DNA of 64,000 nt, from contig JAWWNJ010000154.1 in assembly GCA_037176885.1 (NCBI GenBank), forward strand, positions 496,001 through 560,000. Reading direction: 5' to 3'. Made by a program: the position numbers and the translations under genes. Positions 10,807-23,162 of this stretch are shown here, piece by piece (position 1 is the stretch's first letter; the number at the start of each line of letters is the position of its first letter). Below the pieces are notes generated by a model. It was not told the origin of the DNA, searched no databases, and was given only the letters and a program-made list of their open reading frames with translations. The DNA is from Favolaschia claudopus. Its lineage: Eukaryota > Basidiomycota > Agaricomycetes > Agaricales > Mycenaceae.

Positions 10807-12021
10807 TTACAACAACACTGGGGAGCGGGATGGAAAAAAACGACTCACAGGCTGACGAACCCATGCAAGCTCCGGTCGCGTATGTGTCATCGAAGTAAAA
10901 GCGCTCCTCGCGCCCGTCGCTTCCGCGTCCGAGGAATCGAACGGCGACACCATTCCCATGCCGGAGCTCACGCGCTCTTCAGCCAGAGGCGCAGGCGGCG
11001 GCGGGGCCGGTGCGGGGAAATATCGCATCGCGAGGTGCTCCCGTTTTTTACTATCGCGCATCCAGCGAAGCAGCTTGCCTCGACGCGTTGAAGGCGGGCT
11101 GCGAAGGGCAGTTGGGTCCGGCGAGGCGTAGAATGGGTCTTGCTTCGTGGCTGTTGTGAGAGAAGAGACGGGGGTGGGGTGCGCGGTGTGGTAGATGCGA
11201 GGTGGCGCACTGGATAGAGTTGACGGTGATGAGGATGTGTTCGGAGGCACTACAGTGCCGAGAAGCCCACGGCTCGCATATGAAGCGTGTCCTACACTCA
11301 GAACTTGCCCTCCAACATGACCGACCCCGGGAAAAGCTTGGAGGAGGGGCAGCTTGGCGCGTTGGACGGCGGACGGCGCGAGTCGATGTAATGTAGGAAG
11401 CTGCTGCTCTTTCTTGTATGCCAGTCCACGCGAAGTGGGATGTACATCTGGCGAAAGAGGTATATCATGTTTGACCCACTCCAGAGGCTTCTCCACCTCC
11501 CTCCGAGGTTGAGCAGTTACACCCCACTTAACAGTATCTTCTTTTACGGGCATGTAATGCACACGCGTCACCCTCTCCGCATTTTCGAGCTTTTCCGCCG
11601 TTTTGGTGATACGTCGTTCCAAAAAGTGTGTAGTGCCCCAGATGCGTGAGCCGAAGACTGGCATGGAGCCGTCGGGCCGTTGAGAAGCACGCATGTACAG
11701 TCGGAGTGCCTCCCTCAGCCGACCCCGACGATCTGCGGCAACGCGCGCACCGCTTTTCCGTCCTTTTGCCTCGAACGGGTTGCCAGCCTCTGCGAGCAGC
11801 TTATCCGCCGCACGCACGAGCCGGGCTGCGCGACCTCTCGGTGGGGCATCTCTCTGCTCCTTCTTGCGGATTTCCTGGTAGACAAAGCGATCTGCGAGCT
11901 CCTTGAGGTGCTTGGAGTAGGTTATATGCTTGTGTGGTCGACGAGAGTCTGAGCGCGCAGCGTACTTAACATCTTCTTTCCGAATCATGCGTAAGGCCCA
12001 TTCGCGGAGGGTGCCATGCAT
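10807..12021 (-). CDS. Unidentified protein, about 404 aa
   Basis: The frame is open from about 12429 to the stop at 10807. The codons beyond 12021 look non-coding, so I place the start at the ATG 12021-12019; a start at the other ATG near 12101 with a missed intron is also possible. The protein begins with a basic, helical block, continues with Arg/Lys-rich segments (about residues 40-130), and ends in a Ser/Pro-rich tail with a proline run. No domain is recognised. The basic N-terminus could suit a mitochondrial or nucleic-acid-binding protein, but that is only inference. Confidence 0.55.
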   Translation of the reverse strand: MHGTLREWALRMIRKEDVKYAARSDSRRPHKHITYSKHLKELADRFVYQEIRKKEQRDAPPRGRAARLVRAADKLLAEAGNPFEAKGRKSGARVAADRRGRLREALRLYMRASQRPDGSMPVFGSRIWGTTHFLERRITKTAEKLENAERVTRVHYMPVKEDTVKWGVTAQPRREVEKPLEWVKHDIPLSPDVHPTSRGLAYKKEQQLPTLHRLAPSAVQRAKLPLLQAFPGVGHVGGQVLSVGHASYASRGLLGTVVPPNTSSSPSTLSSAPPRIYHTAHPTPVSSLTTATKQDPFYASPDPTALRSPPSTRRGKLLRWMRDSKKREHLAMRYFPAPAPPPPAPLAEERVSSGMGMVSPFDSSDAEATGARSAFTSMTHTRPELAWVRQPVSRFFPSRSPVLL

Positions 12022-12539
12022 GTTGTAGCCGCGGTACGTCGAGCACAGTGTTGGAGATGAATGTAGAGAACGAGTGATATGTCGTGGAGAACAGCATGGC
12101 CATCGTCTAAGGGGGCGATCCCAGCGTAAATTCATCGACGCTCCAGAGTCCACGCTGAGCTCGACGTCGGAGTCGACGAGAGTCGACGCAAGTTCGACGT
12201 TGAGGTTAAGGTTCGATATATCGGCCGAATTCGAGTCAACTCCGAATATGACCGAAAAGGAGTTGAACTTTGGTTCAACTTTCGAATTGAAAGCAGTCCT
12301 GGCATGGAATTTATGGCGCATGCGCTCCAATAAAGTAGCTTCCTTCCACTTTGAACCTTTTATTGATGTGCTCAATGACCTCCGCTTTGTCCAACAACAA
12401 TTCAATCTCGTCGTTTGTGAAAAACTCAAACTTCAACTACAAGTGATGATACAAAACGGTCCGAAAGATGTCACATACAAGACACTATCACCCTTCTACA
12501 TATAATAATATTAGGGACACTGGAGTAATTTGTGAAAGG
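12022..12539. other. Intergenic region with repeated GTCGAC-like words
   Basis: Lies between the start of the unknown gene and the end of the alpha-galactosidase gene. At about 12130-12320 words such as TCGACG, GTCGAC and GTTCAAC/GTTGAAC recur, which may be a degraded repeat. No gene is supported. Confidence 0.3.
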
Positions 12540-15092
12540 CTACGCACCAACGAGAGTACCATTTTGATCCATGCATTGGATCCAAACGGCGCACGGAAAT
12601 TCAAGTCCAGTGGGTTCATCACCGGCATCTTTAAGAAGGAGGGCAACCACGCCGTGTGCAGGGACGTCGTGCGCCGTGAAGTTACGCACTGCGGTCCCGT
12701 TGTCGGTGTGCGTCCACAAGTCCTACATACATGACAAACGTGGAGTCAAATTCGGAGAAGCATTGCGAGATAGGAATTGAAAATGCCACAAACCCGAACG
12801 GAATACTGGCGACCTGCGCGAATCCAAGGCGATTCGGTCAGGTTGAAGAACATCGTGGACGGTTCGTTGAGTGTGTTGAGCTATGATCATCAAACTGTCA
12901 CATCGGAAAAGGGCCATTCAATAACTATTTGAACTCACAAGCATGAATACAGTTCCGTTTTCCGACGGACCGCTCCAGTATTGAGCGGGGAAGGAGCTGT
13001 TACTTGTCCAATCCGCCTGCGAGAATATGCCAGTGATTCTGAGCACAGCTACGACGCACAAAGCAAGGTATTGGGAAACTTACATTGATGCCCCAACGGA
13101 AGGGCGAAATACTCTGCCCGATAACGGGGTCCTGGTTGATAGCGAGAATTTCTGTGTTCTTCAGAATTTCGAGAACTTCTGAGGTAATCGCGGACATCTG
13201 CCAGAACGAATTCAGCTGGACTTCTAAATATGAATCAATATGAGATTCAACAGACATTCGTGCTTATCTGATTTTCCTGTGCATGAGCAACTTTCAACGC
13301 GAGGACGGCTGAAACATACCAAAAGCGGAGACTTCAACAATGCCCAGGCGGTAAAGTGCGACTTCGACTCGTCGAACGTCAGATTCCCGTTCCCCAGTTG
13401 CAACTGATGCAGAGAATATCAGCGACTAGTAACTACAGAAAGACGAACGATTGAGTTACTATGTCCATGTCATTGTGGCCCCAGAAATCGGAAAACTGAG
13501 AGATGAACGAATTGCTGTATGTATGAGATATCAAATAAACAATAGTGTTTTCATCCAGAAGTGGGCATACATACACATTGATGATCGGCGCCAGCACGTC
13601 CCACTCGGGTGCAAGGTCGTTCGTAATCTACCCCACATTGGTCCAGTCAACAAGGGTTTTGGAGGAGAGGAGGCACGTACACGCCAGCTATGGCCAAAAT
13701 TCTTTCCCCAGCTGGATTCGCCCAAGAATTTGAGCTGATTACGGACAGAGAGAATCATGAACGATACCTACATCCAGACTTGATTCTAGTATTAGAGAGC
13801 AACCAGTTTAGAGGGCATAATCAGACAAAGGTTATAACGATCATACGAACCCATCCCCATTGACATAGAGAAAATACCAGCGGTGGCTTTCCAGAAGTCT
13901 TTGCAAGGGTGGCCAACGCATCTGCCATGCGCTGGAATTCTAACAAAATAAATAAATAAATCAAGGTCTGTGCAAAATGAAAACGCGAAAAACGCACTCC
14001 CAACCATTCCTTGTTTGATAATATCGTCATACGGAACTGCGCAAATGTTGTAGCAGAAAAAAAGGAGGTATAGACGAAGCGCTACGCACTGGCGCAATTA
14101 TCGTATCTATCGAACGCTTTAACCAATTTAAAATCAGCAGATAGACGAATGGCACTGACTTCAACAAATCGAACCCCCAATCTTGAAAGGTAGTCGCATC
14201 ACGGAGCTCATTCATAAACGAGCCCGGATATCCCGCACAGGTATACCAACCAGAATCACTGCATTAGTTGGTTAGCAACATTCAAATCGTCGACCGGAAA
14301 AGTTGAACTTTACCTGTACTGAGTGAACGTTTCGAAATCAGCTCATACATAATTCAATTGGGACAACTCACGATTCCAGTTTTGCTGACAGTCGATAAGA
14401 TTCAATACAGGGCAATCCGGAAACAGTAAATAAAAACGAACAAGCCCATATCATGGATCTCGGCGGTCATGGACTTGATGTCAGGGAATCTGACTTGATC
14501 TGCCAAAAAAATCCAATTCTAATCGTCAGGATTTTAATCCTGAACCGCCACTGCACGAACCTGGAATAATATCCCCACCCTCAGTACGATTCTTCTCCGC
14601 GTAGCAATCGTCGATGTTGATATAATTGTACCCAACGTCCTGCGGGGAATCCGTCAATATTAATAATGCCAGACTCAGATCTCTACTGTAATCTGCGAAA
14701 CGTACCAGAAGTCCCAGGGATTTCATCAGTTTCGCTGTGGTAAGGACGAGATCCTGGTCGATGTTGCACTGTGGTATTATGTACATCGATTAGCGAGAAG
14801 ACGCGGTGTTGTCGGAATTTTCCATGGCCTTAATGCATACCTGGTAGGCATACCAGGCTACCCGGTGATTGTGAATCAATGGTCGATGTCACATAATTCA
14901 AAGTGAAAATCTTACTGTTGTATCCTAAGACTGTCAAACGAAGTCAACCGCTGAGGTTCAGAACAGTAGAAATGATAACTTGATGGATTCAAACTCACAA
15001 GGCAATCGAGCTACCCCATTATCCAAGGCGGCAACGAACCCCAACAAGGATACCAACGCGAAACCAACACTAACTGCTTTCAGAGGAGTCAT
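12540..15092 (-). CDS. Alpha-galactosidase, glycoside hydrolase family 27
   Basis: The ATG is at 15092-15090 and the stop TAG at 12542-12540. About 19 short exons can be chained by eye across GT-AG introns of about 50-65 bp; the join near 13200-13300 is unresolved. After a signal peptide (MTPLKAVSVGFALVSLLG) the exons give the GH27 landmarks in order: LDNGVARLP, LGYNTWYAY, NYINIDDC, SDSGWYTCAGYPGS, the nucleophile motif LKYDNC (about 14092-14110), VFSLCQWGW, SWRITNDLAP with the acid/base Asp, LAINQDP, and YWSGP. GH27 enzymes remove terminal alpha-galactose from oligosaccharides and galactomannan. The C-terminus adds a PCAVWIQC segment after the beta domain. I see no frameshift. Confidence 0.9.
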
Positions 15093-15578
15093 TCCGGAGG
15101 GGCTGGTGCGCGGCAGCTCTACTCTGCCTTGTCCCGATTATATGGTCCATGTGCGAGGTCCTATGACCCAAGTTCCGCCGTTCTTCGAAGTAGTCTTGAT
15201 TCTTGAAGTTATAGTTAACTGTCTGACCCCTCCGAACGCTTTCGAAGCCTGATTCACTATGGCGGGGCTCCATGATGATCAAATGCTCGCCGCTTTCTTC
15301 AATGGGTGCATGACGACGTTTACGAAGGGGGTGCGACTTGAAGCTGGGCACATGCCGATGGTGAAAGATGATTGTCTTGCGGTCTCCGTGTATGGTTCGG
15401 AGTGGGATTGCTGCCAGTGGCGAGGTGGGTGTTGTGACGAGCGCCGTGGAGAAAAGATTCCCGAGCTCGAGCTGGTGCAGGAAATCTAAGAATGTTGAAA
15501 TTTCAAGACCGACCAATGCAGTCAAAGGGAACACCTCTAAGAATCAATTCGAGTTACACAATACGATTCGAATAGGCA
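15093..15578. other. Intergenic region (promoter side of the GH27 gene)
   Basis: Overlapping frames occur on both strands without a motif. It holds the GH27 promoter and the 3' end of the next minus-strand gene. Confidence 0.35.
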
Positions 15579-16485
15579 TCACGAAACGAGCGAAACGTCC
15601 CAAAGAGCACGAAGGGCGACCGAAACCTTGCTCGGCCCATCGATGTCGTACGCCCACGGAGCACTCGTGCCATCGTCAAGCTGCAAAGTCAACAACTTCC
15701 CTTCTTCGGGCATGAAGAACACTCGTTTCAAGTCGGTCTCCGTCTTTCTGGTTAACCCTGAGGTAATAGCTTCGGGGATCTTCACCACTCGAATGTGGAC
15801 CATTCTGCGACCAGCGTATTCCGGGTTCTCGGAGGGCTCGAATCGAGCAATTATCGAGCCTGAAAAGAGATATGTAGCATCAGGTGAAACACGGCAGAGA
15901 AAGATTCTTCTGAAAAAAACGGACCACGCCACGCCACTCGGCCTTTCCGACTGAACAAGGGGTATTCAAGGTGATGCACCGCGTCATGGCCAACCACATA
16001 GAGTTTGAGCTTGCCATGCAAGTTCGTGCGAAACTTTTGCTTCATCCGAAACAGGACGCGCGAAGGGAACACCTTGGGCATGTCGGCGAAGAGCTCTCGA
16101 CATCGCGCGAGCTGCTCAGGTGTGACGAGGCCGTCGCGAAGAAGCTGATCAAGAGCACCCGGAAATTGGTCTTGTTGAATGGTCAGTTGTGGAAGGGAGA
16201 TTTGCCAGGGCATTCCCGTGGGTGTGACGAGATCTGCTCCTTCGGCAAAAGACGCGGGATCTCCGCTTTTTGTGATACGCAGACGGAGGTTGCCCCCCAG
16301 GAAGGCGGCATCTCGATCATGGCGGTAGTAGAGAAATCCTTGAGTATCATTAGGAAATGAAGTCTTGCGGGATTTGATGTCGTGGGGTATTACACAGGTA
16401 TGGCCTGGTAAAGCTGAGAATCGAAGGCGAATGAGCCGATGGTTGGAGAAATTTAGACGGTCGTTTGATTGGAGGAGAGAATGGT
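15579..16485 (-). CDS. Unidentified basidiomycete protein, 5' end unresolved
   Basis: Two exons join across an intron at about 15860-15912 (donor after KGR, acceptor before GSIIARF). The frame is open up to a TAG at 16488-16486, but no good ATG lies before the first conserved-looking block (TSFPNDTQGFLYYR), so a 5' exon is missing or the gene has lost its start. The sequence around that block and 'TPTGMPWQISLPQL' resembles a protein I associate with Agaricomycete genomes, but I cannot name it. No transmembrane segment or catalytic motif is seen. Confidence 0.5.
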
Positions 16486-17100
16486 CTAGAGTGGAGATTG
16501 TATACAGCGGAGAATCCGAGGCTGGGAGCCGTGAAGTGAACCTACAATATCGGGCTTGAAACTACCACGGGCAACAGCTCGACGCGACGCCGGATGAGGC
16601 GACGCACCTGGGTCTGTTATGAGAAATAGAGTAGCGGCGAATATGCCGATTGCAAAATGGTCGAAGCGACACCGGCGGACACGACGTGAACCGGTACCAA
16701 TTCATGGCGCGAACGTGTCGGAGGGCAGTGGTGGGTTGAAGTCGAGAGATCACGATCACGCGTTGTTGTGCTGTATTTGCTTGATTTGATGCACGGCAAA
16801 CAAGCCCAAACACAAGTTCAACTTGAATTCAATTCACGTCTTATATGTAGTTAGTTATTGCGCATCAAAGAATAAAGGTTATAAATCTTACTATAAGATG
16901 TTCATCAGCAAAACAATTCAATTATTCGGACATCCTGGTTATAATTCAACGTACTTAGTTGTAAGTTCAACCGTGAGAATTTTGCGCTCAGTCGGACAAA
17001 CTCTGCATTTTCACGACGAGAAAGATCGAGCTTTGATTAATTTGATTCCTAACCAGATAAACCAATGCTCTAATAAATTCAAACCACATTCATCTGCATA
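16486..17100. other. AT-rich intergenic region
   Basis: Low GC, especially 16830-17095, without a supported ORF or clear repeat. Confidence 0.4.
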
Positions 17101-19278
17101 CTACTCTCGCCCCATGTAAGGACGAACCCGCAAAGGAACATCGTAACCAGCTTCGCCTTCAACCTTCGGCCGCGGGAGAACATTCGAATGGCGTCCAATA
17201 ACAGTGTCTGGTCCATCAGGAAACTCAAACGTATAATTGCGCAGCAACACCGACAGCACGGCCTTGAACTCCGTCACCGCGAACGCCTTCCCGAGACAGA
17301 TCCTTGCGCCATCAGAAAACGTCAGCATATGCCTGTATCCCTGGATCTCCTGCGCTCGATGCTTGCTTATGCTTATGCCATTCGTCTCGTCGATCCAGCG
17401 CGTTGGGTTGAACACTTCGGCGTCTGTGCCCCAGAATACCTCGGAGCGGTTCATACAGTCGATCGGGATTTTCACAAGGGTGCCCTTGGCCACGAAGACT
17501 CCATCGACGATCTTTCCATCAGCGGTCTCAAGAGGAACGTTCAACGGAAGAACGTCGTCTTCTGCGGCCTGTTGAAACATTTTCATGAATGTGAGCTCTT
17601 GTTGAATAGAGAATAGATCAACCCCACCATTCGTTCGACTTGCCCCACAGGTGGATGGAACCGCAGAATCTCGCAAGTGAACGCGTCGAGAAAAGAGCCC
17701 TGGTGGTTGAGTTCCTCCCACGTCAGGTCCCCCTCGCTGAAATGGAGGATTTCATCTCGCAACTTGGTTTGCATGTCGGGAATCCGAGATAATTCGATCA
17801 ATGCCCATTAGAGCTGAAAGATTAGAAAAGCTTGTGAAGGAAATAAAATGCTGACGGTAAGGCTGACTACGCCGCATGTTAGTATGTATTTTCAGACGCT
17901 CGGGAATTCGTAGCAGATACACTCACTGGCTGTTGTTTCATATCCTGCGATGAGAAGGACATTTATCTGAGACACAAATATGAAATATGATGCTCCCCGA
18001 AAACACGCCACGCTGAAAGTTTGCATACCTGAGCCTTCACCTCCTCGTGCGAAATCTTATCCGCGCTAGCAGACTTGACTGTCACGGATATAAGCGCGAA
18101 CTCAATGTCAGTAATACGATTCGCGAACCCAGCAGTCCCATCACAGATTTATCATAAGCCGTCTCCCTGGTCGTTTCAAGGAATTCCTCTCCAAGGCTGA
18201 CCATCGTCTTCGTGAGCCGCATGAGCATCCCGTTGCGGCCAAACGGAATGTTACGGAGACCAGGAATGATGAGGGCCAATGAGAAGAAGGAAGTATCCCA
18301 AAACGACGTCGACGCCTTTGAACCTATGTTATCGAAAGCTTCTGCGATGCTTGAATTTTGGCCTGCAAGTGTTCCGAAGTCATGAGAGAAGCCTGCTAAA
18401 CCGATTTTATCGAGACTGCATAAGAGAAAGCCGCGTAAGTTGTAAGTTTATTCCCCGCTGCTGATATTTTGTAATTATGAGGCACTAACGAGATGTGGTT
18501 CATCCTGCCAGTTACGAGTCTGAATCGTGAATGATAGCTTCGAATCGAGAAATCATAAACTGACCATATCTGGACCTCAATAATAGTTCCTTCTAGCCGT
18601 CCCTCAAGTAAAGAATCCCATGCGGACTCGGATTTAGCCTGAATATTGTGTGGAAAGAGTATCACCTTGTCGTCGGTTGCACCACCAACCTTGTAAGCCG
18701 AGTCGAAAAAGATCGAAGTGATATCCTTGATAGCGGCATTAGTGAAAGCCGGGTTAAGAGTCCTACGTTGTCTGTTGAAGCATCGTCAATGTTGGTGTCA
18801 GACTGACGTCTACAACCCGGGCGATAAGTAATATGCCACTCCACCTTTTATGACTATCTCCCTCCGCCCATAACAACCCTCGCCCAAGCAGCCTCTCCTG
18901 AAAGTGCTTGGCGTTGGGCGACATGACATACCCATAGGTCTCTCTCGCCGCAAAGTGCGCATTGATAGATTTCGTGTCAGTTAAGACGATAGTCCTTTTG
19001 CCGAGCAGCGCAGGAATCGAGTAAGTACACCGCTGAGTCCATACCCCTGAGCCCACTCTTCGTACATACGCAGCACCAGGGTCGTGGGATTTCGTGAGCA
19101 GGGGTCGGAGCCCGAAAACATAGTTGCGAAAGGTGGTTGAGGGGCCTTTGAGACGTGTCGACCGGCGACCGTGACGCCGGGAACTTTGAAAGAAGGTGTA
19201 GGATAGGTACGTAGACAGAAAGACGACCCCAAGCTCAACTGCCAGCCCGGATATTGAGGTGGGCAGGATGCCAGGCAT
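17101..19278 (-). CDS. Cytochrome P450 monooxygenase
   Basis: The ATG is at 19278-19276 with an N-terminal membrane anchor (LAVELGVVFLSTYLSYTFF); the stop is TAG at 17103-17101. Exons chained across short introns give the P450 landmarks in order: GRGLLWAEG before the C-helix, the I-helix oxygen-binding motif AGYETTA, the K-helix EILR followed by FHPP, 'FNPTRW', and the haem loop FSDGARICLG with its cysteine ligand. The layout fits microsomal fungal P450s of about 520 residues, resembling CYP5150-type enzymes (from memory). No frameshift was found, so the gene is probably functional. The substrate is unknown. Confidence 0.88.
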
Positions 19279-19590
19279 GAATAGAAAGCCAAGTAGGATG
19301 AGTTATATGCTCGGACTTACAAAGAACATCGATGTACGCCGAACATCGGAGTTCATTCACCGTCCGTCAGTGATCAGTGATGTAGCTTCGGTGAACGCCG
19401 AGATAAGATAGTGAACATCAATGACATCCGCCCCTATTCAGCGAATTTCAATGAACCTTTTGCTGACGTTCGCTGAAGTTCGATGAACCTCTTATTGAAA
19501 TTCAATGAACCTGTGCAACGGAAACTATACACATGACCATTGAATTCCGCTGTCTTCCGGTGCATCCCGACCGTTTTATCTTTTACCATC
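19279..19590. other. Divergent promoter region with TTCAATGAACCT-like repeats
   Basis: Lies between the divergent P450 and the gene at 19591. At 19340-19512 imperfect words of the type GTTCRNTGAACCT / TTCAATGAACCT recur (for example 19447, 19477, 19500). They may be a degraded small element or regulatory repeats. Confidence 0.35.
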
Positions 19591-21751
19591 ATGCCTCCCC
19601 GCATCGACCTCGCTGCGCTCCCGCCTTTCGAGGGCATTCCCGGCGGTCCTATCAACAATCTCTCAAAGCCGCAGTTGTTTTCTGTTGCCAAAGAGCTTGG
19701 GATGGCACTTCCCGCCAAGGACACGGACATTGTCGTGAAAGTCCTTAAATCCACTATTCAGAGTGCTCTCGCAAAGATTCCGAATGACACACGCTTCCAT
19801 AAATTCACCGTGCATCGTCCAGCTACCACGGGTGGGGCTGCACTCAAGAATAGTGCCCACAAGGACAAACAAGACCGTATTGCTGCAAATGAAAAGCCCG
19901 ATGTTGTGCCCTCAGGGTTCGTCAGATTATTTTTTTTCAAACAAGCATTGTAACTCAGCTTCTTGGATACAGCGCTCATAAGAAGCTTCTTCAAAGCGGC
20001 GTGAAGTCAGACCCTTCTCCTCGATACAATCATTTGAAGGACCCGGATGCTCCGCCTGGAGATGGCCTCAAATCAGGCGAAGAAAATGACGGTGAGGATG
20101 TTTTACAAGATGTGTCTGTTATCATTGACATTCATTCATGCATTGTATTCAGACGATTCATCGCTCCTGACTCCTGTAACATCTGATGTTGAGGAGGTCC
20201 AGCCCAAGAAGCACCACCCGATTAAGCCTGCGAGTAAGGTCATCACCACCACTGTCTCTTTCTACACTCCTTTGGGTCCAAATGAAGACGGAGCTGGTCT
20301 TCCGAGTGAGCCTTCTCTGAATTTAAATCTTATCCGTGCTTACAAACCGGACTTGTGTAGTTGCTGTAGAGTTTCAGGGTATACAGGGTCGTAAGGTGTG
20401 GGTTGATACGGCAGGCCTCCAGCTTGTGAAAGGGGGCGATGCAGGGATTTATGTATCCCTACGAGCTCTGATTCCTAAGGCTTTGTCGCAACTCAGCCCA
20501 TCTAAAGGTAGAAAAATTATATCCTGATCTCGTGTAAATGTCAACTGATATTTATATTACAGACCCTGCATTCCCGCTTCGTAAATTGTACATACTGTCT
20601 GACTCGAGCAGTACTAGTCTTGGCACCATTGATGACCACACGTCGCCTGACGGGAAGATTCCCGCATTTCTTGAGCTCCCTCAGGCTGACTACTACCGCC
20701 TGGAACGACAAATCAATCACTTTCTCTGTTGTATCATCTGGAAGGACGGGGATGTCTCACCCACAATACATAGCGAGCCTGTGCAGCCTTTCATTCTGCC
20801 GGGGTCAGTTGCGGTAAGTATTTTGCACTATATTCTGCCGTATATTTGATTCTCATCCACATACAAAGCCGTCGACATCAATCCGACCCCAAGACAAACC
20901 CTGGGAGATGGCAAAGGAACGGCCCAAGACGAGTCAGAAGAGGGTTAAGGGAAAGAAAAGATTCATCCCTGGACAAGCCGACGACTCCGACTCCGAGGAC
21001 TGGCCCGACAATCAGACCGACACGGGCTTCCTCAGCTATCTCAACAAGGTAGCTGGTGGACGCCCAAATGGTTATAAGAAATCGCTTGATACAATGGGGG
21101 AGCGCCTTGAGCGTTGGAATGACAAAGAACGTGCCGTCAAACTTTGTGATGAGAAATTTACGCCCGGGAACCCTTATCGCATTGGGGCAGGTGAGTTCCG
21201 CATTACCGGATTCAACGTGAAGTCAAGCTCATGACTTAAATTCACCAGATGTGAAGGACGACCCCGTTGAAGCATACCGTCAGTACGCTCGACGTCCTTT
21301 CACTAAGAAAAATCTTTACACAGCCCTCGGTGTCGGCACGAGTACCATCAGCTCTGACAAGAGCTTCATCGAGCATAAGGACCTTCCCTATGATCCCCTT
21401 GCAGTGCGTTGGGTCCAGGGTGACCCGACATTGGACGCCACGACCAAGGCAAAATTTGATTCGATGTCGAGCAAAGAGTGGTGCAATCACCTTGAAGAAG
21501 CAAAGCAGGACAAGCTTGAGGCAGACGAAGAGGCAGCCCAGAAGGCATCGAAGGGGAAGGGGAAGGAGAAAGCGGCGCGGAAGAGAAGCCACCGCTCAGT
21601 CGCAAGCGGGTCCTCGTCTGACTATGGACACAGCTCTGAGGCAGAGAAGTTGAGGGAGCGGCTCCGGCAGATTGAGAGCGCGGCGGGGAAGACGAGGAAG
21701 AGGAGCAGGAAGGCAGCGATGGACTCTGACAACCTCGACTCCGACTCTTAA
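19591..21751 (+). CDS. Unidentified 7-exon protein with basic coiled-coil C-terminus
   Basis: Starting at ATG 19591, seven exons join in frame (introns about 19917-19972, 20092-20152, 20306-20369, 20514-20572, 20815-20869, 21191-21249). The N-terminus (LSKPQLFSVAKELG) resembles a SAP-like helix-turn-helix. The middle has KR-rich segments that could be nuclear localisation signals. The C-terminal 100 residues are lysine- and glutamate-rich with coiled-coil character (KLRERLRQIESAAGKTRKRS) and an acidic end. The codon pattern is coherent in all exons, so the gene looks real and intact. A nuclear role is plausible but not shown. It lies 1.4 kb before the CxC5/CxC6 gene in the same direction. Confidence 0.65.
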
Positions 21752-23162
21752 TCCTGAAACCACTCACATTTGCTACCAATACCCCAACAAACTCTTACGT
21801 CTGTCTTTACTCGTATCCTCTCCCTAAACTGTCTTTACTCATCTCACTCCAACCCTTGTGTCTGTCATTACTGATGAACTATGTCGCAGTTGTTATTCAC
21901 CGAGCCGTCCGCGAGAATGGAGATCACAGTGACGAGAAATTTTGCTTTTGAGGTGCGTAGAAAGAGTGAATCTGTTAGAGGGACTTGAGGGGCAGGGTTT
22001 TGGCTGCATGCAGCCAGAATCCGACGCGTACTGTCACACAAGGCGCATGGTGTTACATATAAACGTGGACGCGTTGTTGAGGGAAAGACGAAGAGGTGTG
22101 TGTGTGTGACTTTTCCCAAAAAGGAAACAGACCACACTTCAGTCCGGTTCCGACCTTCGTCTCGACTTGTTTCGATGTCGATATTGCCAGATCTCAATCC
22201 CAATCGAACTCGACTGCCTCTCGCCTAATGCTGCTCCAATCACAGGCTCAGAGTTTCTGGTTTCAACAAGTTTCAAGACACAATTTCTTCGGAATTTCTA
22301 GTCTCTTTGGCTTCCTACCCCCAAACTCAGCCTCGTGGGCACGATAGTCGCACTACCGAAATTCTTTGACGATTGGGAGTGCCGTCTCAACCCAACCTTC
22401 GCATTCCCAAGTCCCACAGAACACAGAAGTCACAGAAAATGTAGACAAGTGGGAAAAGAGAATATATAAAAAGTGAGTGCCAGATCTCCGTCAATATTGT
22501 GTCTTTTTCTTGCATCCAAGCCATTCGAGGCATCGTAACGACGCCCTGCACTGATTTGAGATGTCAAATGCAGTCCTGTAACCAGTGATGGTCCGATATT
22601 TCACTGTCTTCACCTGTAACACCGGCTGAATACATGCTCCAGAGAATTGAGTGAAACTCACTCATTTCTCGGCCATTTCTCTCGAAGCAAAGCATCTATG
22701 CCAACTGTTTGATACAACGCATCTAACGCTTGCCCCGCGCCCGCTTCCAGGTGCCTTGATTACCCCGTGTTGTCGTCATTGGCAGGTGCAATGGTTGTGA
22801 GTAGTTTATGAGGAGATTCCGGGTGAGTCTCCCTTGTTCCTTCGCATTTTCCCTTGAACTGAGGCATCACACATAGCCTCTTGACTCTCTCTACCTATCA
22901 ACAGCACTGTAGCTGGCTTGCTGAGCTGCGATGCCCGGAGATTGCGAGTTTCAGTGACGGTAGCACATTTCAATATAGCTTTATATAATTGAGTGATATT
23001 CACTCATTCCTCTGCACTCCTTCTTATACAAAGCTTTAATATACGTCTTATATAATCTCTGTCTACTCCAGTCTCCGTCTCAACCGTGCTTTACGAAGAA
23101 TTCATCGGATTCGTGTGATTAATCCCAAAAAGGCAATCACAAGAACGTCCCGCAGAATCATC
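21752..23162. other. Intergenic region with two similar palindromes and a TATA box
   Basis: No supported gene. Two related imperfect palindromes, TTGAGTGAAACTCACTCA (22647-22664) and ATTGAGTGATATTCACTCAT (22988-23007), lie about 340 bp apart, each followed by TTYCTC. A TATA-like TATATAAT at about 23049-23056 precedes the CxC5 start by about 110 bp. Confidence 0.4.
22647..23007. promoter_or_regulatory. Pair of GAGTGA-N3/4-TCACTC palindromes
   Basis: Both sites have GAGTGA and TCACTC arms with a short spacer, and both are followed by ATTYCTC. Repetition in the same orientation upstream of one gene suggests dimeric factor sites or the remains of a duplication. There is no functional evidence. 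Confidence 0.35.
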